64,000 bases of DNA from Pseudomonas sp. GOM7. Its GTDB lineage: Bacteria > Pseudomonadota > Gammaproteobacteria > Pseudomonadales > Pseudomonadaceae. Position numbers and translations under genes: made by a program. Where the stretch lies: positions 2,542,001 through 2,606,000 of the forward strand of contig NZ_CP113519.1 in assembly GCF_026723825.1 (NCBI RefSeq), given 5' to 3'. The notes beneath the pieces are model-generated. The model worked only from the letters and a program-made list of their open reading frames with translations. It did not search any database and was not told where the DNA came from. Positions 9,075 through 18,344 of the stretch are shown here, one piece after another. Positions within the stretch are counted from its first letter, which is position 1. Each line of letters opens with the position of its first letter.

Positions 9075-9548
9075 ATGACACAGGGACGTTCGATCCTGCG
9101 CTGTATTTCCCTCTTTTCGCTCATGAGCCTGACACTCATCGGCTGTTCTTTTTTCGGTGGCGAGAAGGTCAAGCTCGACAGTCTGGTGCTGGACGTGGCC
9201 GAAGGCGCCAATGACGACACACCTATCGCCGTGGACTTCGTGCTGGTCACCGACCCCGACCTGTTCAAGCTGCTGTCCGCGGTCAATGCCCGACAGTGGT
9301 TCAGCGAGCGCGAGCAGTACCGACGCGACTACCGTCAGCAGTTTTCAATCTGGAGCCTGGAGCTGGTGCCAGGGCAGTTTCGCGAGGTACGCGACTTCCC
9401 CTTCGATGGGCAGGAGGCGGCTGGACTTTTGGTATTCGCCGGCTATAACACTCCAGGCGCGCATCGTTTGCGCCTGAACGAGCCAGGCCGGGTGTGGCTG
9501 CGTTTCGATAGCAGGGAAATGCGTCTTCTGAGCGAACGAAGCCGTTGA
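9075..9548 (+). CDS. tssJ: T6SS outer-membrane lipoprotein TssJ
   Basis: TssJ is the outer-membrane lipoprotein that anchors the TssM periplasmic domain and starts membrane-complex assembly. I choose the ATG at 9075, preceded by GGTGGA, over in-frame ATGs at 9045 and 9051. With this start the signal peptide is short and ends in lipobox LIGC, Cys24 being lipidated. The following residue is Ser, consistent with outer-membrane sorting. The 157-residue length and position at the head of tssJKLMA support the call. TssJ sequences are poorly conserved, so the lipobox and context carry most of the weight. Confidence 0.93.
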   Translation: MTQGRSILRCISLFSLMSLTLIGCSFFGGEKVKLDSLVLDVAEGANDDTPIAVDFVLVTDPDLFKLLSAVNARQWFSEREQYRRDYRQQFSIWSLELVPGQFREVRDFPFDGQEAAGLLVFAGYNTPGAHRLRLNEPGRVWLRFDSREMRLLSERSR

Positions 9549-9594
9549 AAACACCTGCAGTGCCAGACCAACAGCGGATGTCGAGGGGAGCGGT

Positions 9595-10920
9595 ATGAAG
9601 GTTTTGCCGGACGCAGTCTGCTGGCACGAGGGCATGCAGTTGCTGCCGCAACACTTCCAGTTGCAGGCGCTACGCGCCGAGGTGTTGGCGGCTCATTTCG
9701 CCCAGGCGGGCAACCCCTGGTTCTGGGGCGTGAGCCAACTGGAGATCGACCCTGCCGCGCTCAGCGCAGGCCTGGTACGCATCCAGGCCCTGGAAGCCAT
9801 ATTGCCCGATGGCCTGCCGGTGAGCCTGCAGCCTGGCAGTGGCACGACCCTCGAACTGGATGTCGGCCCTGCCGCAGCAGCAGCGGCCAATGCCCAGGTG
9901 ACCCTCTACCTGGCGGTCAATCCGCTCGGCCGCAGCGGCCAGGTGTTGCCGCTGCAGGGGCGCCTGCAATCGGTGGTAGGCGATGCGGTGCCGGATCTGG
10001 CCAGTGGCGAATACCCTGAACCCATACTGGTCTGGCGGCCGCACCTGCGCCTGGTGACCGAGAGCGAACGGGTCGATTCGGTCTGCCTGCCGCTGTTGCG
10101 CGTGGCCAAGGAAGCCGGTGGTTTCGTCCGCCAGCCATATGCCCCACCTGCGCCTCAGGTGCTGCCGCAATCCCTGCTTGGGCAGGCGGTCGCGGAGCTA
10201 TGCGCCCGTGGCCGTGAAAAGTGCCAGTTTCTCGCCGGCCGTTTGCGCCAGGCCGAACAGGCCGGTAACGCCGATGACATCGAGGAGCTGCGGCGGCAAC
10301 TGGCCGCGCTCTGGGCGCGGCTGCCCGAGGTGGAGGCCGCGCTGAATTCGCGCGTGGCCAGCCCGCAGACGCTGCATGGCTTGCTCGCCGGCATGGCCGG
10401 CACCTGGTGTGCGCTCGACGCGGCCAGCGGCGTTCCTCCCTTCGCCCCCCTGGATTACCTGGAACTCAAGCGCGGTTTCGACGAGGTCATCCAGTGGCTG
10501 CATCAGGCACTGGACAAGGTGCGGGTGGGCTATCGCTGCCTGCCGTTCGAGGCCATTGCCCAAGGTTTCGCCATTCGCTTGCCCGATACCCAGGCGCGTC
10601 GGCAGCGTCTGGTGGTTGGTCTGCGCATGCCGGCCGGTACCGGGCAGCAGGATGCGCAGGACTGGTTGAGCCATGCCGTTATCGCTTCCGAACCCCATGT
10701 CACCACCCTCAGCCGGCAACGCATGAACGGCCTGCCTTATCAGCCGATGAGCCGTAGCGAGCAAGTGGCCTATGGCCTGGGTGACGACACCCACCTGTTC
10801 GTGATCCAGGCGGCCGGCGAGTGGTTCGACCCCGAATTGCCGCTGTGCCTGGTGGGCTCCGCTCAGGCCGTGCAAGTCAGCCCCTGGCAGGTGGTGCTGT
10901 TCACCACCAACCCCGATTGA
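9595..10920 (+). CDS. tssK: T6SS baseplate trimer TssK
   Basis: TssK is the trimeric connector linking the baseplate to the TssL-TssM membrane complex; its shoulder resembles phage receptor-binding proteins. The 441-residue protein opens with the diagnostic CWHEGMQLLPQHFQ segment (residues about 9-22). The ATG at 9595 has a GAGGGGAG site about six bases upstream and follows tssJ by 46 bases. Confidence 0.97.
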   Translation: MKVLPDAVCWHEGMQLLPQHFQLQALRAEVLAAHFAQAGNPWFWGVSQLEIDPAALSAGLVRIQALEAILPDGLPVSLQPGSGTTLELDVGPAAAAAANAQVTLYLAVNPLGRSGQVLPLQGRLQSVVGDAVPDLASGEYPEPILVWRPHLRLVTESERVDSVCLPLLRVAKEAGGFVRQPYAPPAPQVLPQSLLGQAVAELCARGREKCQFLAGRLRQAEQAGNADDIEELRRQLAALWARLPEVEAALNSRVASPQTLHGLLAGMAGTWCALDAASGVPPFAPLDYLELKRGFDEVIQWLHQALDKVRVGYRCLPFEAIAQGFAIRLPDTQARRQRLVVGLRMPAGTGQQDAQDWLSHAVIASEPHVTTLSRQRMNGLPYQPMSRSEQVAYGLGDDTHLFVIQAAGEWFDPELPLCLVGSAQAVQVSPWQVVLFTTNPD

Positions 10921-10946
10921 GTCTCTCCCCAGCCAAGGATGCGTAG

Positions 10947-11717
10947 ATGTCTGCCAGGCCTATCAACCTGTATTCCCCCACATTCGGTGACGCGCCGTTG
11001 AGCCTGGCCTTCCGCCAGGCCTGGCTGGCCTGGTGCGACGCCCGGGAGGCCTTGACGGAAAGCACCCTGGGCGACGGCCAGTTGGTCGAGCGTATGGCGG
11101 AACTCGCAACGCGTACGGTGCGCCACCTGTGGCGCGATGCCTTCGCCAGCGTTGGCGCCTCTTCGCCGGATCAGGTCAAGGCCATGGTCTATGCCTTCGT
11201 CGCCTTGCTCGACGAACGCTTGCTGTTCGACGATTGGCAAGGCCGCATCGCCTGGCAGGCGCGCCCGCTGGAGGCCCGCCTGTATGGATCGCGCAGCGCC
11301 GGGGAGCGCGTGCCGAGGGCCATCGATCGACTGCTCAAGCTGCGTGCCCCGGCCACCCGTGACCTGGCCAACGTCTACCTGCAATGCCTGATGCTGGGAT
11401 TCTATGGCGCCTTGCGCAGCGAGCGCGGGCGGGCCACCCATGCACGCTGGCTGCAGGCGCTGTTCACCTTCGCCTGGCAACGCGAGCCGAACATGAGTGG
11501 CGTCAGTGCCAGCCTGGCACGGCCAACGCGCACGCCGCCGCTGCGCCTGCCGTTGCGGCGCGCACTGCCGGATGGGCTGCGCCTGACCTTGGCCATCGCC
11601 GGCATGGCACTGCTGCTGACCGCCGTCGGGCATCTGATGTGGCGTGACATCCGTGCGGAACTGGAACCGGCGCTGTACTTGTTCAATGAGCAACAGGCCG
11701 AGAGCAGCACGCAATGA
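10947..11717 (+). CDS. tssL: T6SS inner-membrane protein TssL (DotU)
   Basis: TssL is a tail-anchored cytoplasmic protein that binds TssK and TssM. The 256-residue product has the DotU fold region and a single C-terminal membrane segment (residues about 210-235, LTLAIAGMALLLTAVGHLMW). There is no peptidoglycan-binding extension, so it is the short form. Its stop overlaps the tssM start (ATGA). Confidence 0.95.
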   Translation: MSARPINLYSPTFGDAPLSLAFRQAWLAWCDAREALTESTLGDGQLVERMAELATRTVRHLWRDAFASVGASSPDQVKAMVYAFVALLDERLLFDDWQGRIAWQARPLEARLYGSRSAGERVPRAIDRLLKLRAPATRDLANVYLQCLMLGFYGALRSERGRATHARWLQALFTFAWQREPNMSGVSASLARPTRTPPLRLPLRRALPDGLRLTLAIAGMALLLTAVGHLMWRDIRAELEPALYLFNEQQAESSTQ

Positions 11718-14700
11718 GTACCTTGACCATCGTGCTGTACGTACTCGGCGCCTTGCTCCTGCTGGCGCTTCTGGTCGTGGCGTTCTGGTGGTTGCGCACG
11801 CAATCGGGCACGGCCATCCGCAGCTTCTATGCCGCGGTGCGCAAGATGGAGCACGATCAGGGCATCGAGTCGCGCTACCAGACGCCCTGGCTGATGCTGC
11901 TGGGTGACCCCCGTGAGGGCAGCCAGCTCTGTGCCGATTGGCAGTTGACCCCGGTCGGGCGCGCGTCCTGGTTCGGCCGCTGGTGGGCCGACCCGGACGG
12001 CGCCGTGCTGGTGGTGCCGCAGGCCTTGTTCCTGCCGCAGGACAATGGCACGGCACCGACCTTCGTCTGGCGCAGGCTGCTGGGCATCCTGCAGCGCCTG
12101 CGTGGCCAGCGTCCGCTGGATGGCATCGTCTGGGTGATCCCGCTGGCGCAACTGCAGAACGAGGAGCTGCGTGCGGCGGACGTGCTGGTGATGCGCCGGC
12201 GCTTCACCGAACTGCTGCAACGCCTGGGCCTGAGCCTGCCGGTGCACGTGCTGATCAGTGGTCTTGAGGCGCTGCCCGGTTTTCAGGAACTGCTGGCCGT
12301 GCTGCCGGAGGAAAGCCGTGAGCAGACGCTGGGCTGGTCATCGCCTTACAGCCTCGACGCCAGTTGGCAGAGCTACTGGCTCGACGATGCTGGCGACCAA
12401 CTGATCCAGGCCGTGCAGGCCGCCATCATGGAAGCGGCCGCTCTGAAGGGTGAAGTGGCCGAGGAGCTGTACCGCCTACCGGATCAACTGGCGGCGCTCA
12501 AGGACGATCTGCGCCTGTTGCTGGAGCCGGTTTTCCAGGGCAATGCCCAGGGCGAGGCGCCGCGTCTGCGAGGTATCTACCTCACCGCTGCCCAGGCCAG
12601 CGCTGCACAGGACGATGCCTTGAGCAGCGATGAACGCGCGCCAGCGCAGGGGGTATTCACCCAGCAGCTTTGGCAGCGCCGCCTGCTGGCCGAGCAGGGG
12701 CTCGCCCAGGCTGTGCCACGCATCCTCAACCTGCGCCGACGCTGGCAGAAGACGGTAGCCGGCATTGCCGGCGTCATCGGGCTTTGCTGGGCCGTGGCGA
12801 TGCTCTGGATCTGGCAGCAAGGCGTGACCGATGCGCGCGTGCTGAGCCGCCTGCTGCAGGAAACCCATGGCAACCATCAGAGCATGAGCCAGACCTCGCC
12901 GGAGCGTAACCAGGCCTATGCACGGCAGAACGTCCAGGGGTTCTGGAACCTGCTGCAGCAGGCGCCACGCTGGCATTACGCGTCCCTGGTCTACCCCACG
13001 TCCTGGGGCACGGCACTGGACGATCAGCTCGATCTGCTGCTGAGGAACATGGCGCAGCGGTCGGTGGTTGCGCCGTTGCGGCAACTGCAGTTCGATGAAC
13101 TGACCAGACTCCAGGCCATCCGTATCAGCGAACGTCGTACCGACGTGCAGGGCGCCGTACCCGATCAATGGCCGAGTTACGTCAAGGCACGCAGCCTGGC
13201 CGAGGGCGTGATCAACCTGGAACGACAGAACAAGCTGCTCAGGGAACTGCTGTCAGGCCAGCAGGGCGTGGTGGAGCCGATGGCGCAACTGGGCAACGAC
13301 GCGCTGGGGCTGAACCTGGATCCCACCAGCCTGAACAAGCGCGCCTTCTATGACAGAACCCTGCGCGGCCTGGGCGTGCCGCGCCTGGCGCCCCCCGATC
13401 TGGAGGCCCAGCGCAAGGCACTGGCCAACCAGTTCCAGACGCTGATGAGGTTCTGGCTCACCCAGTATTTTCTTGCCGACAACTTCGTGCGGCCCGCCGG
13501 CTACCTCAAACGCTACCTGAACGACATGGAGTACGGTCGCGATGTGTCCTTGCAGCGCCTCGAGGAAATCAATGCCTACATCGGTCACCTCGAGGATCTG
13601 ATCATCCTCACCAACTCCGCCTGGAGTCACGGCAGCAACGAGGATCTGACGCCGGGCTACCGCGACCTCATGAACAGCGTGCAGCAAAGCAGCGTATTCG
13701 GCCCGGCCGTGGTCAGTGCCCTGGACGACGAGGCCAAGCAGCTACGCCAGGATTTCCAGACGCAATGGATAGCCGGCTCCGCCAGCCAGGGCAGCCTGCT
13801 GCAACGCCAGGCGGGTGGCAGCCTGATGCTGCAGGAGCCAATCAGCAAGCTGTCGCGCAGCATCGATGACCTGCTCAAGCGTGACTTCGCCGTCGTCGCC
13901 CTGCGCGACCCCGATGCGCTGCTCAGGCCGCGTGCGCCGAGCCTGCCCAGCGAGCAACGCATGGCCCAGGCCCTGGCCTATCAGCAAAGCTATCGCGACT
14001 ACGTGGATCAGGAACTGCCGCAGATCGCCCCCGACTATCGCACCGGCATGCTCAAGGTGGCCGGCGACACGGTGGCGCTGGCCATGTGGTCGGCGCTCTA
14101 TCCTTCGGCGCGCCCCTCTGCCACGAGCACGGCGTACAGCAGCGCTTTCGGCGAGCAGGCCAGCCAGGTGATCCAGGGGTTCAAGGAACTGGGGCGTGGC
14201 GACCTGGCCGGTACGCTGCAAACGCAACTGACCTTGCAGGCCATGGCCAATGTCGACAAGGCGCTGGAGGTTATCGATGCGCTGGCGTTGTTCACCCAGC
14301 GCTACGATATTGCCGACTGGAATGGCGACCCCAACCTCGGGCTGCTGCTCTATCGCTCCAGTGACGTGCAGGATCTCAAGACCTTCCTGGCCGGTCAGTT
14401 CACCACGGTCAGCGCCAGCAGTGAGGCCGTCCTGCCCGAACTGAACTGGCTGCGTGCCCAGCCTGATCTGCCTCTGACCATGCAGAGCAAGGTTGCCCGA
14501 TTGAGCGCGATGCACGATGAAGTGCTCAAGTACAAGGCGCAGAACCCCACCAGCGCACCGGCGCTGTTCGAGCAACTGGTCACCCGTGATCTGGTGGAGA
14601 TGAACCTGGCCAATTGTGCCCAGGTGCTGACCACCGCCACCTTGCCCCAGGGCGCTGGTGACCTCGCTCAATACACCCGCTCCTTGAACGAGCAGGCCTA

Positions 14701-15526
14701 CCGTCGCTGCCATCAGTTGCAGGTGCAGGATGCCGCCGAAGCCTGGCGGGCGCTGGCCGATTATTTCAACCAGTACCTGGCCGGGCGCTTTCCCTTCTCC
14801 TATAGCCTCGACAGCGCTGACGCCGATCCGGCGCGGGTGCGGCATCTGTTGGAGTTGATCGACACCCATCTGCCGACGGCCGAGAAGGGGCTGAGCCTGG
14901 CCAGCCCGGGCAACCGCCTGGCTGCCGAAGACTTCATCGCACGCATGAAACAGGCCCGTGTCTGGCTGGGCCCCTTGCTGATACGCGACCAGGCCGGCGT
15001 GCTGGGCATCGAACTGGACGTACGCTGGCGCACGGATCGGGAGCAGGAACAGGGTGCCGATCAGGTGATCACCTGGTCGTTGCACAGTGGTAACCAGCAG
15101 ATCGCTCACCCAGGGGAGGCCGGGCAGCGCCTGCGCTGGAACCTGGGCGAGCCGCTGCAACTGGTGCTGCGCTGGGCGCGAGGCAGCCAGCAGCGCCCGG
15201 TCAGCGACCCCATGCAGCCGAGCATGGCCGTCAACGAACTGGAAGCCGGCTGGGAGTATCGCGGCCCCTGGGCCTTGCTGCGCCTGCTGCGTACTCATGT
15301 CATGCCGCCACTGCTGCCCAACGTGGACTACACCGACTTCCCCCTGACCCTGCAGGTGCCGGTGCATGGCATCTGGGACGCCACGCCGCAGGCGCAGATG
15401 TTCATGCGCGTATCCATGCTCAGCCAGGGCAGCAAGCTGCCGCTGGCCATTCCCCCTCTGCCGGTGAGCGCGCCCGGCATGCCCTTTGGCGAGCCCGTCA
15501 TGGCCAACAACGAGCCGTTGCAATGA
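11714..15526 (+). CDS. tssM: T6SS membrane-complex protein TssM (IcmF)
   Basis: TssM spans the inner membrane and reaches TssJ at the outer membrane, forming the channel core. The protein is 1,270 residues. Membrane segments are visible at about 5-28 and 348-370, followed by a large periplasmic part with the ImcF-related and C-terminal domains. At residues 64-71 the P-loop position reads GDPREGSQ, so the usual Walker A Gly-Lys-Ser/Thr is missing and nucleotide binding is doubtful. The gene is coupled to tssL upstream and tssA downstream by ATGA overlaps. Confidence 0.97.
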   Translation: MSTLTIVLYVLGALLLLALLVVAFWWLRTQSGTAIRSFYAAVRKMEHDQGIESRYQTPWLMLLGDPREGSQLCADWQLTPVGRASWFGRWWADPDGAVLVVPQALFLPQDNGTAPTFVWRRLLGILQRLRGQRPLDGIVWVIPLAQLQNEELRAADVLVMRRRFTELLQRLGLSLPVHVLISGLEALPGFQELLAVLPEESREQTLGWSSPYSLDASWQSYWLDDAGDQLIQAVQAAIMEAAALKGEVAEELYRLPDQLAALKDDLRLLLEPVFQGNAQGEAPRLRGIYLTAAQASAAQDDALSSDERAPAQGVFTQQLWQRRLLAEQGLAQAVPRILNLRRRWQKTVAGIAGVIGLCWAVAMLWIWQQGVTDARVLSRLLQETHGNHQSMSQTSPERNQAYARQNVQGFWNLLQQAPRWHYASLVYPTSWGTALDDQLDLLLRNMAQRSVVAPLRQLQFDELTRLQAIRISERRTDVQGAVPDQWPSYVKARSLAEGVINLERQNKLLRELLSGQQGVVEPMAQLGNDALGLNLDPTSLNKRAFYDRTLRGLGVPRLAPPDLEAQRKALANQFQTLMRFWLTQYFLADNFVRPAGYLKRYLNDMEYGRDVSLQRLEEINAYIGHLEDLIILTNSAWSHGSNEDLTPGYRDLMNSVQQSSVFGPAVVSALDDEAKQLRQDFQTQWIAGSASQGSLLQRQAGGSLMLQEPISKLSRSIDDLLKRDFAVVALRDPDALLRPRAPSLPSEQRMAQALAYQQSYRDYVDQELPQIAPDYRTGMLKVAGDTVALAMWSALYPSARPSATSTAYSSAFGEQASQVIQGFKELGRGDLAGTLQTQLTLQAMANVDKALEVIDALALFTQRYDIADWNGDPNLGLLLYRSSDVQDLKTFLAGQFTTVSASSEAVLPELNWLRAQPDLPLTMQSKVARLSAMHDEVLKYKAQNPTSAPALFEQLVTRDLVEMNLANCAQVLTTATLPQGAGDLAQYTRSLNEQAYRRCHQLQVQDAAEAWRALADYFNQYLAGRFPFSYSLDSADADPARVRHLLELIDTHLPTAEKGLSLASPGNRLAAEDFIARMKQARVWLGPLLIRDQAGVLGIELDVRWRTDREQEQGADQVITWSLHSGNQQIAHPGEAGQRLRWNLGEPLQLVLRWARGSQQRPVSDPMQPSMAVNELEAGWEYRGPWALLRLLRTHVMPPLLPNVDYTDFPLTLQVPVHGIWDATPQAQMFMRVSMLSQGSKLPLAIPPLPVSAPGMPFGEPVMANNEPLQ

Positions 15527-16584
15527 CCACCATCGATATCACTCAATTGCTGGAGCCGATCCCCGGTGACGCCCCCTGCGGGCCCAGCCTGCGCCACGAC
15601 CCGGCCTGGGATCGCCTGAAAGAGCTACGCCGCGAAGACGATGCCAGTCTGCCCGCGGGCGTCTGGCAGGCCGAGCTCAAACGGGGTGACTGGGCGGCGC
15701 TGGAACATCTGGCCGGCGAGCTGCTGCGCGAGCGCAGCAAGGATCTGATGATCGCGGCCTGGCTGGGGGAAGCCTGGCTGCATCGCTATGGCCTGCATGG
15801 CATCGCATCGGCACTGCAGCTTCTCGTCGAGTTGTGCGAGCGCTACCCCGATGAGCTGCACCCGCAGGCGGAGGAGGGCGATCGCTCCTGGCGCGTGCCC
15901 CCGCTGGAATGGATGGTGCGCCGTTACAGCCAGCTACTTCTGACCCAGGTGGCGGTGTTCGGTGGGGACAACGAGGAGGTGGCGCAGCTAACCCTGCACC
16001 AGTGGAAGTCTCTGCAGGCGCGTCAGGTTCAGGCCAGCGACAGCAAGCAGGACAAGGTCGCGGCGGAAAGCGCCAGGCTGGAACAGCGCAAGTACCTGGA
16101 GGCCATACGCCAGCTACCCGGCGAGCCGTTGCGCGGCAGGTTGCAGGTGCTCGATGACGGGCTCGTCGCGCTGCAACGTTTCGAGGCCTGGAGCGATGCC
16201 TGGCTCGCCGAGCAGGCGCCCAGCTTCGCGCCCTTGCGTCAGGTGCTAGAAGACATTCGTCATCTCGTGCAGGAGTTCGCCCCGATGAGCAGCGATACAC
16301 CGACCATCTCGCCCGTGCCGGTCGAGGCCGCCCCGGCTGGCGCACCGCAGCAGGCCGCAGCGCCGTTACCCGGCGCAGTGCCGGGCAGCCGCGAGGAGGC
16401 CTACCGGCAATTGAGCCTGATCGCTGACTATCTGGCCCGCAGCGAACCGCACAGCCCGGTGCCCTATGTCATCCGCCGGGTGGTGGAGTGGGGCCAGCAA
16501 CCCTTGAGCGAGCTGCTGGAGGAACTGCTTAGTAGCGATGCGGAATCGCGGCGTGTTTGGAAGTTGCTGGGGGTGTTGAAGTAA
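15523..16584 (+). CDS. tssA: T6SS cap protein TssA
   Basis: TssA primes baseplate and tail-sheath assembly. The 353-residue protein has an N-terminal ImpA-type domain (residues 1-120, beginning DITQLLEPIPGDAPCGPSLRHDP), a Pro/Ala-rich linker near 260-290 and a C-terminal region containing SRSEPHSPVPYVIRR-like text (about 305-325). That tail is typical of short-form TssA. It overlaps tssM by four bases and is the last gene of the rightward T6SS operon; the long inverted-repeat element starts 28 bases beyond it. Confidence 0.94.
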   Translation: MTTIDITQLLEPIPGDAPCGPSLRHDPAWDRLKELRREDDASLPAGVWQAELKRGDWAALEHLAGELLRERSKDLMIAAWLGEAWLHRYGLHGIASALQLLVELCERYPDELHPQAEEGDRSWRVPPLEWMVRRYSQLLLTQVAVFGGDNEEVAQLTLHQWKSLQARQVQASDSKQDKVAAESARLEQRKYLEAIRQLPGEPLRGRLQVLDDGLVALQRFEAWSDAWLAEQAPSFAPLRQVLEDIRHLVQEFAPMSSDTPTISPVPVEAAPAGAPQQAAAPLPGAVPGSREEAYRQLSLIADYLARSEPHSPVPYVIRRVVEWGQQPLSELLEELLSSDAESRRVWKLLGVLK

Positions 16585-16611
16585 GGCGCCGTCAGCGACG
16601 CCATGCTGTTT

Positions 16612-17058
16612 GCTGACAGCGGACTGGCAAGGTTGTGTGTTGTTTGGTGTTCTGGACGCCGCTACGGTGTGTTCAGATAGTCCGGGTTTCGCCCCCTCGG
16701 GCGACTCACTTTTCTTTGAACTCGGATTGCCGCCCAGCGCAAAGAAAAGTAAGCAAAAGAAACGCACCCCCGCCATCCGGAACTAGGCGTCCCCGTCATG
16801 CTTCGCTCTACTCCCCTCACTCCGGCACCGCTCCGGGGTCGGCGTACATGGGCCATCCCTGGCCCATTACGCGGGGCCGCCATCGGTATCTCGCGGCATC
16901 CATGCCGCTTGCCCCCTGCGCAGTGCCTACGTTCGGCCTCCTGAAGGGGGAGTTAGCGCGCCTGAACGTACATCGGTTCCGGGTATACCCGGCGTGCTCT
17001 GGTAGCTGTGGAGCCGCGATTTGGCTGTCGAATTAAACCAAAACTTTCATTCGCGTAG
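16612..17058 (+). repeat. Type-1 arm of long dispersed inverted-repeat element, copy 1
   Basis: This intergenic stretch carries no credible gene. It begins with a variant of the shared terminus (ACTGGCAAGGTTGTGTG) and continues with a sequence closely matching 34547-34960 and the reverse complement of 44660-45068. Common landmarks are a CTTTTCTTTG...CAAAGAAAAG hairpin, TCCGGCACCGCTCCGGGGTC, GGCCATCCCTGGCCC, CGCGGCATCCATGCCGC, and a final TTTCATTCGCGTAG at 17045-17058 where the match stops and the IS110-like element begins. Short frames here are repeat-derived, not genes. Confidence 0.85.
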
Positions 17059-17073
17059 ATACCGTCTTACCCG

Positions 17074-18048
17074 TCATCTCGCAATGGCTAGCTGCGGGTC
17101 AAAGGGTTTGCCGGATTTGAGTACGCCGTAAGCGATGCAAAGCAGCTTGCGCATGGCCGCGCAGACGATCTGTTTGCCGGCCTTGCCTCGTGCCTTTAGC
17201 CGCTTGGCCATCGCTCGGATCGCGGCGTTGTGGGTCAGGGAGACTACTGCTGGCAGGTAAAGCCCTGCACGTAACACTGAAGAGCCCATCCGCGATATGC
17301 GCACATGCCCTTTGTGCTTCCCCGAGTCCTGCAGCTTAGGGTTCAAACCTGCAAAAGCCGTAACATCGCGACTGTCACCGAAACGTTGCATGTCGCCCAG
17401 CTCTGCCAGCAGCAACGTAGCGGTTCTGTCGGCAATGCCATCGATGCTTTTAAGCAAGTCGCGCTGGCCTCGTAGGTCATCGTTGTCATCGAAGTGCTGC
17501 TTGATCGCTTTCAGCGTCTCAGCGATCTGCTGGCGAATATGCTCAAGTACCGACCGAATCGACGCAGCGACTTTGACATCGCTGGTCACGTCCAGACGGT
17601 TCTGTTCCATGCGCTCCAACTCCTGAAGATCCTTCAGACGATGATTCAGGGCTTTGAGGCGCTTGATCTCCGGTTGCTCGGGCTTCCAGGCACGCAACTT
17701 ATGCTGATGCAGATGGCCATAATCGGCAATCAGCTTGGCGTCCACCTTGTCGGTCTTCACGCGCTGCAACTGGCTGCGGGCATAAAGCGCAATCTGCGTC
17801 GGATTCAATACGCAGATCTTATAGTCATGCTCGTACAACCATTCAGCCAGCGCTTCGTGATAGATGCCGGTCGCCTCCATCACGATCCAAGCCTGCGGTT
17901 CAGCATGCTTGCCCAACCATTGCAGCAGAACTTTAAAGCCCTTCGGGTCGTTGCTCAGCTTGGCCTTGGTGCGATGCTTGCCATTGGCCTGAAGGGTCGC
18001 GATGTCGAAGGTGTGCTTGGCGATGTCGATACCCACAACTGTGCTCAT
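17074..18048 (-). CDS. IS110-family transposase (DEDD recombinase)
   Basis: The enzyme catalyses IS110-type transposition with a RuvC-like DEDD domain and a C-terminal Transposase_20 domain with a catalytic serine. I place the start at ATG 18048, directly after a strong GGAGGAGGAG site, giving 324 residues; an in-frame start at 18078 adds ten. Acidic motifs are visible: GIDIAKHTFD at the N-terminus, VMEATGIY near residue 60, and KTDKVDAKLIA near residue 100. The C-terminal half has TAFAGLNPK and RISRMGSSVLRAGLY, the latter carrying the candidate catalytic Ser region. The frame is intact, so the element could be active. Confidence 0.93.
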   Translation of the reverse strand: MSTVVGIDIAKHTFDIATLQANGKHRTKAKLSNDPKGFKVLLQWLGKHAEPQAWIVMEATGIYHEALAEWLYEHDYKICVLNPTQIALYARSQLQRVKTDKVDAKLIADYGHLHQHKLRAWKPEQPEIKRLKALNHRLKDLQELERMEQNRLDVTSDVKVAASIRSVLEHIRQQIAETLKAIKQHFDDNDDLRGQRDLLKSIDGIADRTATLLLAELGDMQRFGDSRDVTAFAGLNPKLQDSGKHKGHVRISRMGSSVLRAGLYLPAVVSLTHNAAIRAMAKRLKARGKAGKQIVCAAMRKLLCIAYGVLKSGKPFDPQLAIAR

Positions 18049-18078
18049 CTCCTCCTCCTTTGGGTAGCTGATCGTCAC

Positions 18079-18270
18079 TGCATCCGTCCAACCTTGTTTA
18101 TGCGAGCTCGAGGCTCTGGATACCGTTCGGACTTACTGGATGAGTGCGGAGGAGCGCAGCGCAATCTACGTTACAGGCTCAAGGCTTCAGGGCGTACTCG
18201 GCTTGCAACTCCTCCCCCGATGATCAGTCGGGAACCATAGCCTCACTGAAAGGCTTTGGTCGAGATACAA
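18079..18270 (-). ncRNA. Candidate IS110 bridge RNA region
   Basis: IS110-group elements are known to encode a structured bridge RNA in the noncoding end upstream of the transposase, with loops that pair with target and donor DNA. This 192-base noncoding flank sits in the right place and has potential hairpins, for example CCCCCGATGATCAGTCGGGA at 18216-18235. A 12-base string AGGGCGTACTCG at 18189-18200 recurs exactly at 18270-18281, at the edge of the adjoining REP palindrome, as a guide/partner pair might. The limits, strand and function are inference from the family. Confidence 0.35.
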
Positions 18271-18296
18271 GGGCGTACTCGCGAAGCAGTACGCCG
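18271..18296. repeat. REP palindrome beside the IS110 element
   Basis: GGCGTACT and AGTACGCC form an eight-base stem around a CGCGAAGC loop. A related sequence (TTCGCGAAGCAGTACGCCG) occurs at about 27959-27977, so this is a dispersed REP-type unit. IS110-family elements in Pseudomonas are known to use REP sequences as targets, which fits its position beside the IS. Confidence 0.6.
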
Positions 18297-18344
18297 TTGG
18301 TGGGAGTATTGAACGTAGGTTGTGGTGCCGAACTGGGCATGGCC

